Source: Thermoguttaceae bacterium (GTDB lineage Bacteria; Planctomycetota; Planctomycetia; Pirellulales; Thermoguttaceae). From it: a stretch of DNA of 24,714 nucleotides. The translations under genes and the position numbers were made by a program. The notes under the pieces are model-generated. The model was not told the DNA's origin. It saw nothing but the letters and a program-made list of their open reading frames with translations, and searched no databases. The stretch lies in NCBI GenBank assembly GCA_017454585.1, contig JAFTCU010000156.1, positions 1 through 24,714 of the forward strand. The letters are read 5' to 3'. Below, in pieces: positions 1-8,521 of this stretch (positions are counted from its first letter, which is position 1; each line of letters opens with the position of its first letter).

Positions 1-2
1 CG

Positions 3-1346
3 GTTCTGGCGCGTGAAATTTTCCGCGAAGGTCTTCGCAACATCATCGCCGGAAGCAACCCGGCCGGTATTCGCCGCGGGATCGATATGGCGGTCAATGC
101 CGCTGTGGATTCCCTCTGCGAACAGGCCAAACAGGTTACGACCAAGGCCGAGATCGCTCAGGTCGGCGCCATTTCCGCCAATAACGACCACACGATCGGT
201 GACCTGCTCGCCGACGCGATGGAAGCGGCCGGAAACGACGGCGTCATCACGGTCGAGGAAGGCAAAACTGCCGAAACGACCTACACCGTGGTTGAAGGGA
301 TGCAATTCGACAAAGGCTTCCTTTCCCCGTACTTCATGAACCGTCCCGACACCGCCGACTGCTTCATGGAAAACGCGATCATTCTCCTCCACGAGAAGAA
401 GATCAACAATCTGCGCGAGCTGATCCCGCTCCTTGAGAAAGTCGTCCCGACGGGCAAACCGCTGCTGATCATCGCTGAGGACATTGAAGGCGAAGCGCTT
501 ACCGCTCTGGTTGTGAACGTTCTGCGCGGCAACCTGAAGGTCTGTGCCGTCAAAGCTCCGGGCTTCGGCGATCGCCGCAAGGCCATGCTTCAGGACATCG
601 CGATCCTCACCGGCGGTCAGGTCGTCAGTGAAGACCTTGGTATCAAGCTGGAAAACGTGGACCTTTCGATGCTTGGCTCCGCGAAACAGGTCACGGTCAC
701 GAAAGACTCCATCACCATCGTGAACGGCGGCGGAACGAAAGAAGCGATCAAAAAACGCATTGACGTTCTGCGTGACCTGATTGAAAAGACCGAGAGCAAC
801 TACGACCGTGAGAAGTACCAGGAACGCCTGGCGAAACTCTCAGGCGGCATCGCGGTCATTCAGGTCGTCGCCAGCACGGAAGCCGAAATGAAGCAGAAGA
901 AAGCCCGTATCGAAGACGCCCTGCACGCGACCCGCGCGGCCGCGGAAGAGGGGATCCTCCCCGGAGGCGGTGTCGCCCTTCTGCACTGCCGTGAAGCGGT
1001 CGAGAAGGCCCGTACCAATGCCCGCGGCGATGAGAAGATCGGCGTGGACATCATCCTGCGCTGCCTGAACAAGCCAATGGTCCAGATCGTGAACAACGGC
1101 GGCGAAGACGGAACCGTCGTGGCCGACATCGTTTCCGAGATGGAGCCGGGTAAAGGCTACAACGCGGCGACCGGCGAGTACTGCGATATGTTCGAGGCCG
1201 GGATCATCGACCCGCTGAAAGTGGTCCGCACGGCTTTGGCGAACGCCGCGAGCATCGCCGGAATGATGCTCATGACAGAAACCATGGTCACTGACTTCGA
1301 CAAAGAAGACAAGAAAAAGGCTGCCGCTGAAGGCGCAGTACGCTGA
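3..1346 (+). CDS. groEL: Chaperonin GroEL (60 kDa), 5' end outside the window
   Basis: ATP-driven cytoplasmic folding chamber that works with GroES. The reading frame is open from base 3 and starts inside the protein: the first visible residues ([13 protein letters not shown]) align near residue 94 of E. coli GroEL, so about 93 residues, including the GDGTTT nucleotide-binding motif, lie upstream of the window. The visible 447 residues contain the apical domain, the [13 protein letters not shown] stretch, the conserved [13 protein letters not shown] segment, and the late equatorial segment ending in TETMVTD. The full protein would be about 540 residues, the normal length. The C-terminus ends [11 protein letters not shown] and lacks the Gly-Gly-Met tail of E. 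coli GroEL, as in many secondary GroEL copies. dnaJ and grpE follow on the same strand, consistent with a heat-shock chaperone cluster. The M at base 87 is internal and is not the start. Confidence 0.97.
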   Translation, partial: VLAREIFREGLRNIIAGSNPAGIRRGIDMAVNAAVDSLCEQAKQVTTKAEIAQVGAISANNDHTIGDLLADAMEAAGNDGVITVEEGKTAETTYTVVEGMQFDKGFLSPYFMNRPDTADCFMENAIILLHEKKINNLRELIPLLEKVVPTGKPLLIIAEDIEGEALTALVVNVLRGNLKVCAVKAPGFGDRRKAMLQDIAILTGGQVVSEDLGIKLENVDLSMLGSAKQVTVTKDSITIVNGGGTKEAIKKRIDVLRDLIEKTESNYDREKYQERLAKLSGGIAVIQVVASTEAEMKQKKARIEDALHATRAAAEEGILPGGGVALLHCREAVEKARTNARGDEKIGVDIILRCLNKPMVQIVNNGGEDGTVVADIVSEMEPGKGYNAATGEYCDMFEAGIIDPLKVVRTALANAASIAGMMLMTETMVTDFDKEDKKKAAAEGAVR

Positions 1347-1358
1347 TTTCAGGTTCTA

Positions 1359-1438
1359 CGGGGACGACGCTTCCAGCGTCGTTAAAATCACCTTAAAAAG
1401 GTTTTCCTTTTTTGACGACGCTGGAAGCGTTGTTCCCG
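1359..1438. repeat. Palindromic repeat, copy 1 (groEL-dnaJ gap)
   Basis: Two 25-base arms (1359-1383 and 1414-1438) are inverted copies of each other at 22 of 25 positions and enclose a 30-base A/T-rich loop. The core reads GACGACGCTTCCAGCGTCGT. The same unit occurs inside the helicase gene at 6725-6802; the 28 bases 1356-1383 are identical to the complement of 6778-6805. It could fold as a hairpin behind groEL, but no T-tract follows the right arm, so a classical terminator role is doubtful. It is best described as a dispersed REP-like palindrome. Confidence 0.85.
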
Positions 1439-1455
1439 CACGAAACTATTCCACA

Positions 1456-1508
1456 AACGAATAACGAATGATGACGTTTCCGCGAGTTTTCATTATTCGT
1501 TATTCGTT
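1456..1508. repeat. Inverted pair of heptamer-type repeats (GAATAAC units)
   Basis: Arms 1456-1474 and 1490-1508 are inverted copies over 19 bases with one mismatch; each contains tandem GAATAAC-like heptamers. A third copy of the same 18-base unit (AACGAATAACGAATAATG) lies at 19790-19807 in the leader of the flavodiiron gene. The unit is non-coding and intergenic at both places. The pair sits directly upstream of dnaJ, where no clear promoter or Shine-Dalgarno sequence is visible. Confidence 0.75.
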
Positions 1509-1555
1509 GTTCCATATTAACTCCTTAACCTTTTACTCCTCCTTACGCATCGAAA

Positions 1556-2731
1556 ATGGCAGAAAACAAACGGGATTATTACGAAGTACTGGGCGTTGAA
1601 AAGACCGCAACGAAGCAGGAGATCGCGGCCGCGTACCGCAAACTCGCCATGAAATACCACCCTGACCGTAATCCTGGTAATGAGGAAGCCGTGGAAAAGT
1701 TCAAGGAGGCTTCCGAAGCGTTTGACGTCCTGAACAACGACGAAAAACGCGCAACCTACGACCGTTACGGTCACGCGGGTGTGAATGGTATGCCCGGCGG
1801 CGGCCCGCGCTTCAACGACATTAACGATATTTTCGAGGCCTTCGGCGGTATGGGCGGCGGCTTCGCGGACATTTTCGGCGATATTTTCGGCGGTGGCCGG
1901 CGTGGTTCCCGATCCGGCAGACCCCCGAGGGGCGAGGACATTCGCTGCGTCGTGGACCTCGACCTTCGCGAAGTGGCCAAAGGGGTCAAGAAGAAAGTCA
2001 AGATCCGCCGAAAAGAGGTTTGCACCACGTGCAACGGCTCCGGCGCGAAACCCGGCACGGCCCCCGAAACGTGCACCTACTGTGGCGGCCACGGCGTGAT
2101 CATGCAGGGTGCGGGCTTCATTCGGATGCAAACCACGTGCCCGTCGTGTCACGGTTCGGGAAAAGTCATTCGTCAGCCCTGTACCGCCTGCCGCGGTTCC
2201 GGCCTGTATGATGGCTCGCAGGAGATTGATGTGGAAATCCCCGTCGGTATCGACGAACGCAACCAACTGCGCCTCGTTGGTGAAGGCTGCAAAAGTCCGA
2301 AGGGCGGCGAGCCTGGTGACTGCTACCTGAACGTCCGTTTCCTGGAACATCCGGTTTTTCAGGTCGATGGAAAAGATCTGATCTGCAAAATGCCCGTCAC
2401 GTTCACGCAGGCGGCCCTTGGCGCTACACTGGATGTCCCGCTTCTCGACGGTCATCAGGATTTCAAACTCCCGTCTGGCACGCAGAATGGTGATATTTTC
2501 CGCCTGAAAGGAAAAGGGCTTCCCCAGCTTAATCGTCCGGAAAAGTGCGGCGATATTGTAATCATCGTGACCATTGAAGTTCCGCGGACCCTGACGGACG
2601 AGCAGGAAAAACTCCTGCGGAAGTATGCCGAGACGGAAAACGTGAACGTCTCGCCCCAGCGCAAGGGTTTTTTCAAGCGCGTCGCGGAATATTTGAAGTC
2701 ACTTGGAGAAGAAACGGACGAAAAAAAATGA
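1556..2731 (+). CDS. dnaJ: Chaperone protein DnaJ (Hsp40)
   Basis: Cytoplasmic J-protein that delivers unfolded clients to DnaK and stimulates its ATPase. At 391 residues it has the full class I layout: J domain (residues 5-75) with the HPD motif at 35-37; a Gly/Phe-rich linker (about 78-120); a zinc-finger region with four CxxCxGxG repeats (Cys pairs at about 156/159, 173/176, 195/198 and 209/212); and the C-terminal substrate-binding domains. The start gives the usual DnaJ N-terminus (MAENKRDYYEVLGV). No good Shine-Dalgarno sequence precedes it; the upstream bases are CT-rich. The gene lies 209 bases after groEL, with repeats between, and 21 bases before grpE, so it is probably cotranscribed with grpE. 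dnaK is not in the window. Confidence 0.98.
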   Translation: MAENKRDYYEVLGVEKTATKQEIAAAYRKLAMKYHPDRNPGNEEAVEKFKEASEAFDVLNNDEKRATYDRYGHAGVNGMPGGGPRFNDINDIFEAFGGMGGGFADIFGDIFGGGRRGSRSGRPPRGEDIRCVVDLDLREVAKGVKKKVKIRRKEVCTTCNGSGAKPGTAPETCTYCGGHGVIMQGAGFIRMQTTCPSCHGSGKVIRQPCTACRGSGLYDGSQEIDVEIPVGIDERNQLRLVGEGCKSPKGGEPGDCYLNVRFLEHPVFQVDGKDLICKMPVTFTQAALGATLDVPLLDGHQDFKLPSGTQNGDIFRLKGKGLPQLNRPEKCGDIVIIVTIEVPRTLTDEQEKLLRKYAETENVNVSPQRKGFFKRVAEYLKSLGEETDEKK

Positions 2732-2752
2732 ATAATTAAAAAGGAGGCTTAA

Positions 2753-3370
2753 ATGTTTTTCAAGAACAAGAACAACGAAGAGATTTACGAAGATTTAGGC
2801 GATAATACGGAAGATGACGAACTGGAGCAGCAGACCCCGGAAGTCGATACTTCGAAGGTCGAGGGGCTGGAGGAGGCTTTGAAAGGGGACGAGCCGAAAG
2901 ATGAAGACGTTCCGAAAGACCCGGTCAAAGAGCTGGAAAAGGCTTTGGCCGAGGAGAAGGAACGCACGCTGCGCCTTTACGCCGAGCTCGATAATACGCG
3001 CCGCCGTGCCGCTCGTGAGATGGTCGAGGAGCGTAAATATTCCGGGATGGACGTGATCCGTGCGATCCTCCCGGTGATGGATAATTTGCAGCGTGCCATT
3101 GACGCAGCCTCGCAGCAGAACGCGGACGATCCGCTTCTGGAAGGCGTCAAAATGATTTACCAGCAGTTGACCGACGCGCTGAAACAGAATAATTGCACGA
3201 GGATCGAGGCGTTAAATCAGCCGTTTGACCCGAAATTCCATCAGGCCATTTCGCAGATGCCGAGCGCAGACGTACCGGAAAACACGTGCATCGTCGTGGC
3301 GCAGGAGGGCTACATGCTCTTCGACCGTGTTGTGCGCGCGAGCCAGGTCGTCGTCAGTAAAAAACCGTAA
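2753..3370 (+). CDS. grpE: Nucleotide exchange factor GrpE
   Basis: Releases ADP from DnaK and so resets the DnaK/DnaJ folding cycle. The 205-residue product has an acidic disordered N-terminus (about residues 1-60), a long helix starting at ELEKALAEEKERTLRLYAEL, and a C-terminal wing with the typical pattern of late GrpE residues (FDPKFHQAI, then GYMLFDRVVRASQVVVSK). A strong Shine-Dalgarno sequence (AAGGAGG, 2741-2747) sits six bases before the ATG and fixes the start. The gap to dnaJ is 21 bases on the same strand, so the two very likely form one transcript. The transcript may end in the hairpin-rich element at 3374-3494. Confidence 0.97.
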   Translation: MFFKNKNNEEIYEDLGDNTEDDELEQQTPEVDTSKVEGLEEALKGDEPKDEDVPKDPVKELEKALAEEKERTLRLYAELDNTRRRAAREMVEERKYSGMDVIRAILPVMDNLQRAIDAASQQNADDPLLEGVKMIYQQLTDALKQNNCTRIEALNQPFDPKFHQAISQMPSADVPENTCIVVAQEGYMLFDRVVRASQVVVSKKP

Positions 3371-3373
3371 AGA

Positions 3374-3494
3374 TTTTAAAGCCTCCCTCATTGAGGGGGG
3401 TGGCACAAAGTGCCGGGGGGAGTGGTACGAAGTGGGCTATACTCCCCCAGTCTCGCTTTGCGAGCCAGCCCCCTCTGAGAGGGGGCCTTTAAAA
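3374..3494. repeat. Compound hairpin element with terminal inverted repeats (MITE-like)
   Basis: About 120 bases bounded by related inverted ends (TTTTAAAGCCTCCCTC at 3374-3389; complement of GAGGGGGCCTTTAAAA at 3479-3494). Inside are at least four short hairpins: CCCTC/GAGGG (3385-3397), GGCA/TGCC (3402-3413), CTCGC/GCGAG (about 3452-3464) and GCCCCCTC/GAGGGGGC (3468-3486). It has no coding capacity and lies between the convergent grpE and helicase genes, so it may act as a terminator for one or both. The layout resembles short non-autonomous mobile repeats; mobility is an inference from structure only. Confidence 0.65.
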
Positions 3495-3530
3495 AGGACC
3501 CCGTTTTTTGTATCTGAACCCGCTTTTCTC

Positions 3531-6500
3531 TCAAATCTCTTCCAGCATTTTCGCCAGCCGCTTGGCCGAAACGCTTATGCTCGTTCCCAGTTTCTGCGCG
3601 AAAAGGGAAATTCTGTACTCCTCGATCGCCCAGCGAAACGCTTCGAGCGGCTCGCTTTCGATGCCGCGCATGTCGAAATCGCGGCGCAGACGTTCGTATT
3701 CTTCCTGAAAATACGAGAGTTCCTGTATTTGTTCCAGTCCTCGCGAAAGAGCGATTTTCGTGCCGGAGTTTGTGCCGGAAAGCGCCTGGATTCGGGCTTC
3801 GATCCCACGGAAGTACCGGCCGAAATGCTTCACGTACTTCCACGACGTCCGCAGGAGAAAGTCGGGCGGGGTCAAACGCCGGATCTGTGCGTCCAAATCG
3901 TCCACGATCGGTTGGAACGGCTCGTAAAGCGCGACGCGGGACGGTTTTTCGTCCCTTTCATCTTGAGAGTTTTTAGAGTTCAGGTTTCCAAACGACTTGA
4001 TTTGAAGCGTTCCGAATTTGATCTGCGACGCCAGATCATTCACGGCGTGCCGCTGGCTTCCTTTCACGCAAAGACCGTTCAGGGCCTTGATCGCGGCGTG
4101 GTACGATTTCCAGAGCTGCTCGAGTGGCTGCGGGAGTTCCTGGACTACGATGGAAATGCGGCTTTTGGCCTGTTTCACGATTCGCTCGAATTCCTGCTGA
4201 TTGCGAGGCACGCGGTCCAACAGAGGTTTCAGGTCCGCCAGCGCAGGGAAACCGTCCGGTTCAAGGGCCAAGTGCGCGATCAGGTCGCAAATCGTATCGA
4301 CGAACGGGGTTTTGGTCGTTTTCACGAAATAGTCCGCCTGCATTTTCATCTCGGTGAATCCCGGCATCCAGACGGCCTGCTGGTTCAGCTCCCGATTGGC
4401 GGCAATCCGGAAAAGTCGAAGTACTGCACGGCGAATGTTCATTTCGGCCTGGTACTGGGACGTGGAAAGCCGGATCCCGACGGTTTTTCCTTCATCGACG
4501 AGCATCGGGAACGCCGAGATTTTCCCGGCCCGTGAGGCCGCGTCGAGGAGCGTCGATTCGATCTGGACCTGAACGGGCAGATCGCCGAAACTCCACGAAG
4601 TGAAACCCGACCGTGTCCATTTCGAGTCTTTGACCATCGCGAATTTCTCGGAGGCCTGGTCCCCCACCTGCTCCAAAACCTCGCGCAGATTCCGGCTTTC
4701 GGCCAGAATATTCCCCTGCGAGTCGCTGACCCGAATATTCATCTGGAGAGCCGGGGGAATCTGGCTGAAATCGAGGTCTTTTTCCCGGATCAGCTCGCCG
4801 GCGATGCGGGTGAACTCGGCCGCAAGAACGCTCCGAAGATTTCCGACTCCAAACGGGATCCGGGCGCAAACCTCCCGCGCCGTGTCGGGGGCCGGGATCA
4901 GTTTTCGCCGCTGCTCCTTCGGAAGCGCTTTGATCAGATGCGCGACGCGCTCGGCCAAAAGCCCTGGAACACCCCATTCCAGAGCGTTTTCCTGAAGCTG
5001 GTGGACCGTTTCGAGTGTCGCGTGGATCGTCACGCCGTCCGTGTCGCTTCCCGGCTCGAAGCGGTACTCCAGCGGGAACTGGTAGCTGGAAGTCATTTCT
5101 GCGTTTGGTCTCTTTTCTCTGGTTGGGGTATTTTCAGGAATCGAAGGTTTTGTCTCGATAGATTTGGGCGGGATTTTCGGCTGTGCGGGCTTTTTGGTCT
5201 TCAGAACCGGCTGAACGACCTGCCCGAAAAGGCGGATCTCGCGCAGCGGCGTTTCTTCTGCGGTTTCTGGCTTTTGGGAAGTTTCGGGGGTGATTTTCTC
5301 GCTGGAATTTCCCGCTTTCGCTCCCTGCTTCATCACCACTGGCTTCGAGCTGTACGTGAAAACGCCGCTGAACGAGTCAGGGAACTGCTCGGAAAGCGTC
5401 GGATCAGGCTTTTCCGGCACCAGATCCTCCTCGCGCATTTCGAGGTTTTTCAATGTTTCCGGGTCGGCGGTTTTGGCCCACTTTTCGAGCGACGCGTGAT
5501 CAAAAACGGTCTTGGGGAGCCGCTGGTCGTAAAACTCGTAGAGTTTCCACGTGCCGGGGAGGTAATCGAACCGGCGGAGTTTCGCCTGTACCTGCTCCAA
5601 CTCAAACCAAAGCTCACGGTTCCAGGCGTAAAAGTCGATTTTCGAGCGCAGATTTCCCTCGGCAAGTCCCTGCTGGATGAACATTTCGCGGGCCTGCGCC
5701 TGATTCACCTGAGCGTACGGAACGCGGCGCTTCGGAACGATCGTCAGCCCGGAAAGGGTCACTTTCTCGTAGATCATCACGTCGTTATTCTGCTTCGACC
5801 AGTGCGGCTCACTGTGCGATTTCTGGATCAGATGTTCTGCGAGGGGCTCGATCCATTCGACGTCGATCACGGCGCACGTCCTCAAAAAACGCTTGGACGT
5901 TTCGACCATTTCGGCCGCCATGACCCACTCCGGGTAAGATTTTTTCCGGTTTTTCTTTTCTTCCGCCGGGTCCAGAATAGAACCCACCCCCGCATCTGCC
6001 GGGGCCGAAGAATTGGTCTCGGGGTCCACGTTCCCGTGCGTGTCGATGATGCGGCCCTGAGCGTCGAGCGTCCGGCCCCAGAATTTCGCGCCGGCCTTTT
6101 CATGACGGATCTCTTTGGGGAGGTCCTTCGTGCTTCCACCTGGATTTGGCGTTTTTTCGATTTTTGGGGTGGGTTTCTGTTCGGGAACCTGGCGCAAAAT
6201 GCCGCTTCCGGGCCAGAGCCAGCACTTCCCGCCGCCCCCGACCGCGTATTCGGGGGTCAGCGGCGTTTTCTGCCCGACGTTGGAAAGGAGTCCGCTCAAA
6301 AGGGCGCGGTGGATCGCCTCGTACTTCGCCTGGATCTGCTCCGGCTTCGTCCCCGGCACGGTCCCTGGCGTGAGCTGGGACATGTCGCCGTGGAGGAGCT
6401 TTTCCGGGAGTTTTTCCTCTTTAAGGATCTGCTGGACCAACTCGCGGAGCTGCTGGTAAACGTCGAACCACTCGCGCATCCGGTTCCACGAGATGAAATT

Positions 6501-8438
6501 CTGCCTGCACGCTTTCAGGAGCTGGTTCCGCGAAAGTTTTTCCTTGAGCTGGGCGTAAAAATCCCAGAGTTTCAGGAACGAAATGAAGTCGGATTTCGAG
6601 TCGAGAAACTGCTCGTGCGCGGCATCGGCGGCGCCCTGTTTTTCGATCGGCCGCTCGCGTGGGTCGCGGATCTCCAAAGCCGCCGCAATGACCAGGATCT
6701 CAAGAAGCGGGTTGGCTCGAACTGCGGGGACGATGCTTCCAGAGTCGTTGAATTTTCGTGGCGTTTTCTTTTTCTTAAACGACGCTGGAAGCGTCGTCCC
6801 CGTAGTTTTCCCCAGTTCGATCGCTTCCAGAACGATTCGGCCGATGCGCGGGTCCACGGGGATCCGCGCCAGTTTCATCCCGAGCGGGGTCAGATCACCG
6901 TCGGGCGTGGCTTTCGTCAGCGCTTTCAATTCAAAAAGGGTTTTGTACCCGTCCCGGATCGCCGCGAGCTTTGGCATATCGAGGAACGGAAACGATTCGA
7001 CGCGCCCGAGTTTCAGGATCTTCGTCTGCAAAATGACCGACGCCAGGTTGGTGCGCTGGATCTCCGGCTGGGTGTACTCCTCGCGGGAGTTGAAATCTTC
7101 CTCCGAGTACAAACGCACGCAGATCCCCGGCCCGATTCGGCCGCAGCGGCCCTTGCGCTGGTCGGCGGAAGCGCGTGAAATCGGCTCGATCGGAAGCCGC
7201 TGGGTTTTGGAACGCGCCGAGTATCGGCTGATTCGCGCCGTTCCCGAGTCGATCACGTACCGGATGCGCGGGACCGTGACAGACGATTCTGCCACGTTGG
7301 TCGCGATGACGATCCGCCGTTTGTTCCCGGTCGGATTGAAGATTTTTTGCTGCTGCTCGGCCGGCAGGCGGGCGTAAAGGGGGAGGACCTCAACATTTCC
7401 CTGACGAAAAAGAGCGAGTCTTTGGCGTTTTTCCTCCCCGGCAAAGAGTTTGGTCAGTTCGTGAATGTCGCGCTCGGTCGGCATAAAGACCAGCATGTCG
7501 CCGGGGCCTTTCATGGCGAGAAACTCTGTCGCACGAATCACCGCCTGATGAACGTCGCCGTCGTGAACCACGCGCGGGGCGGAGTCCTTTTCTTTTTTCG
7601 GTTTTTGGCCGTAATTCGGAAGCTCGTCCAGATCGTCGTCCGCTTCTTCATCATCTTCCTCAAAAATCGGCTGGTAAATCACTTCGACCGGATACGTTCG
7701 CCCCTCGACCATCAGGATCGGGACCTTCCGCGTGCCGGTCTCGAAATGGGCGGCGAACCGGGCGGCGTCGATCGTCGCGGACGTGATGATGATTTTCAGA
7801 TCGGGCCGGCGGTCGGCCAGACGGCGCAGGATCCCGATCAGGAAGTCGATGTTCAGCGAGCGTTCGTGCGCCTCGTCGATAATCAGGACCTCGTACTGAT
7901 TCAGAAACCGGTCCCCCTGCGTCTCGGCGAGCAGAATCCCGTCGGTCATCAGCTTGATGCACGTTTCGGGCGACGTGTGGTCGGTGAACCGGATCTTGTA
8001 GCCGACGAGTTTTTCCGGCGGGATCAGTTCCATTTCCTTTTCTGAAAAGGGGATCGGCCGTTGAGTGCCTTGAGAAAGTTCGTGGGCCAGGCGATTCGCG
8101 ATGGAAATTGCGGCGATCCGGCGCGGCTGGGTATGGCCGATGAGCCGACGGGTCCCCAAACCAAGCTCCAGGCAGATTTTTGGGAGCTGGGTGGATTTTC
8201 CGGAGCCGGTCTCGCCGCAGAGGATCACGACCTGGTTTTCTGCGATCGCTTTTTTGATTTCTTCCCGGCGGGCGGAAACGGGAAGTTCTTCGTCATAAAC
8301 GAGCGTTGGAATACTCAGTTCCCGCCGTCTGCGCGCTTTTTTCTCCTTCAGTTTTCGTTCCAGCCGGGCCTCTTCCCGGTTTTTCGGATCGGTTTTTTTC
8401 GGGTCTTGTGCGGGTTCCTGGGGGTTCGTTGGGGTCAT
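3531..8438 (-). CDS. hrpA: HrpA-type DEAH-box ATP-dependent RNA helicase, unusually long
   Basis: Cytoplasmic ATP-dependent RNA helicase of the DEAH/RHA class; E. coli HrpA has been linked to translation and stalled ribosomes. The 1635-residue product has Walker A (GETGSGKST, residues 75-83), DEAH (188-191), SAT (220-222) and QRKGRCGR (427-434), then the HA2/ratchet region (IAAALEIRDPRERP), an OB-like domain, and the large C-terminal HrpA domain (EYRFEPGSDTDGV onward). E. coli HrpA is about 1300 residues. The excess is mostly in extra segments: an acidic loop (about 258-290), about 32 residues encoded partly by a palindromic repeat (about 544-575), and two Pro/Lys/Glu-rich linkers (about 749-834 and 1031-1114). 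The stop lies 37 bases from the repeat behind grpE. No clear Shine-Dalgarno sequence precedes the ATG. Confidence 0.93.
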   Translation of the reverse strand: MTPTNPQEPAQDPKKTDPKNREEARLERKLKEKKARRRRELSIPTLVYDEELPVSARREEIKKAIAENQVVILCGETGSGKSTQLPKICLELGLGTRRLIGHTQPRRIAAISIANRLAHELSQGTQRPIPFSEKEMELIPPEKLVGYKIRFTDHTSPETCIKLMTDGILLAETQGDRFLNQYEVLIIDEAHERSLNIDFLIGILRRLADRRPDLKIIITSATIDAARFAAHFETGTRKVPILMVEGRTYPVEVIYQPIFEEDDEEADDDLDELPNYGQKPKKEKDSAPRVVHDGDVHQAVIRATEFLAMKGPGDMLVFMPTERDIHELTKLFAGEEKRQRLALFRQGNVEVLPLYARLPAEQQQKIFNPTGNKRRIVIATNVAESSVTVPRIRYVIDSGTARISRYSARSKTQRLPIEPISRASADQRKGRCGRIGPGICVRLYSEEDFNSREEYTQPEIQRTNLASVILQTKILKLGRVESFPFLDMPKLAAIRDGYKTLFELKALTKATPDGDLTPLGMKLARIPVDPRIGRIVLEAIELGKTTGTTLPASFKKKKTPRKFNDSGSIVPAVRANPLLEILVIAAALEIRDPRERPIEKQGAADAAHEQFLDSKSDFISFLKLWDFYAQLKEKLSRNQLLKACRQNFISWNRMREWFDVYQQLRELVQQILKEEKLPEKLLHGDMSQLTPGTVPGTKPEQIQAKYEAIHRALLSGLLSNVGQKTPLTPEYAVGGGGKCWLWPGSGILRQVPEQKPTPKIEKTPNPGGSTKDLPKEIRHEKAGAKFWGRTLDAQGRIIDTHGNVDPETNSSAPADAGVGSILDPAEEKKNRKKSYPEWVMAAEMVETSKRFLRTCAVIDVEWIEPLAEHLIQKSHSEPHWSKQNNDVMIYEKVTLSGLTIVPKRRVPYAQVNQAQAREMFIQQGLAEGNLRSKIDFYAWNRELWFELEQVQAKLRRFDYLPGTWKLYEFYDQRLPKTVFDHASLEKWAKTADPETLKNLEMREEDLVPEKPDPTLSEQFPDSFSGVFTYSSKPVVMKQGAKAGNSSEKITPETSQKPETAEETPLREIRLFGQVVQPVLKTKKPAQPKIPPKSIETKPSIPENTPTREKRPNAEMTSSYQFPLEYRFEPGSDTDGVTIHATLETVHQLQENALEWGVPGLLAERVAHLIKALPKEQRRKLIPAPDTAREVCARIPFGVGNLRSVLAAEFTRIAGELIREKDLDFSQIPPALQMNIRVSDSQGNILAESRNLREVLEQVGDQASEKFAMVKDSKWTRSGFTSWSFGDLPVQVQIESTLLDAASRAGKISAFPMLVDEGKTVGIRLSTSQYQAEMNIRRAVLRLFRIAANRELNQQAVWMPGFTEMKMQADYFVKTTKTPFVDTICDLIAHLALEPDGFPALADLKPLLDRVPRNQQEFERIVKQAKSRISIVVQELPQPLEQLWKSYHAAIKALNGLCVKGSQRHAVNDLASQIKFGTLQIKSFGNLNSKNSQDERDEKPSRVALYEPFQPIVDDLDAQIRRLTPPDFLLRTSWKYVKHFGRYFRGIEARIQALSGTNSGTKIALSRGLEQIQELSYFQEEYERLRRDFDMRGIESEPLEAFRWAIEEYRISLFAQKLGTSISVSAKRLAKMLEEI
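6725..6802. repeat. Palindromic repeat, copy 2, in-frame inside the helicase gene
   Basis: Arms 6725-6749 and 6778-6802 are inverted copies at 23 of 25 bases with a 28-base loop. The right arm plus three flanking bases (6778-6805) matches the complement of 1356-1383 behind groEL without mismatch. The 78-base unit is a multiple of three and is read through in the helicase frame as residues 546-572 (TGTTLPAS at one end, DSGSIVPA at the other, a Lys-rich loop between). It falls between VLEAIELG and LLEILVIAAALEIRDPRERP, a junction that is continuous in ordinary HrpA proteins. Confidence 0.85.
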
Positions 8439-8452
8439 GGGGATCTTTTACT

Positions 8453-8493
8453 TTCAAAACAAAACGGAGAAACCGATTCCCGATTTCTCCGTT
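8453..8493 (-). terminator. Rho-independent terminator after the 75-residue gene
   Basis: Read on the minus strand, a perfect 10-bp stem (arms 8463-8472 and 8484-8493, AACGGAGAAA / TTTCTCCGTT) with an 11-base loop is followed by a T-rich run (TTTTGTTTTG). It lies between the stop of the small gene (8522) and the start of the helicase gene (8438), so the two are probably at least partly separated in transcription. Confidence 0.8.
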
Positions 8494-8521
8494 CCTTTAT
8501 TGTTTGCGCTGATGTTGAGGC

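Noticed and set aside
1517..2455. 312-codon minus-strand frame opposite dnaJ
   Set aside because: It overlaps the entire conserved J, zinc-finger and substrate domains of dnaJ; it is a shadow.
4938..7178. Very long open frame (746 codons) on the plus strand opposite hrpA
   Set aside because: It is the mirror of a G/C-biased real gene; the translation is rich in Arg, Phe and Leu without domains, and the minus strand carries all helicase motifs.
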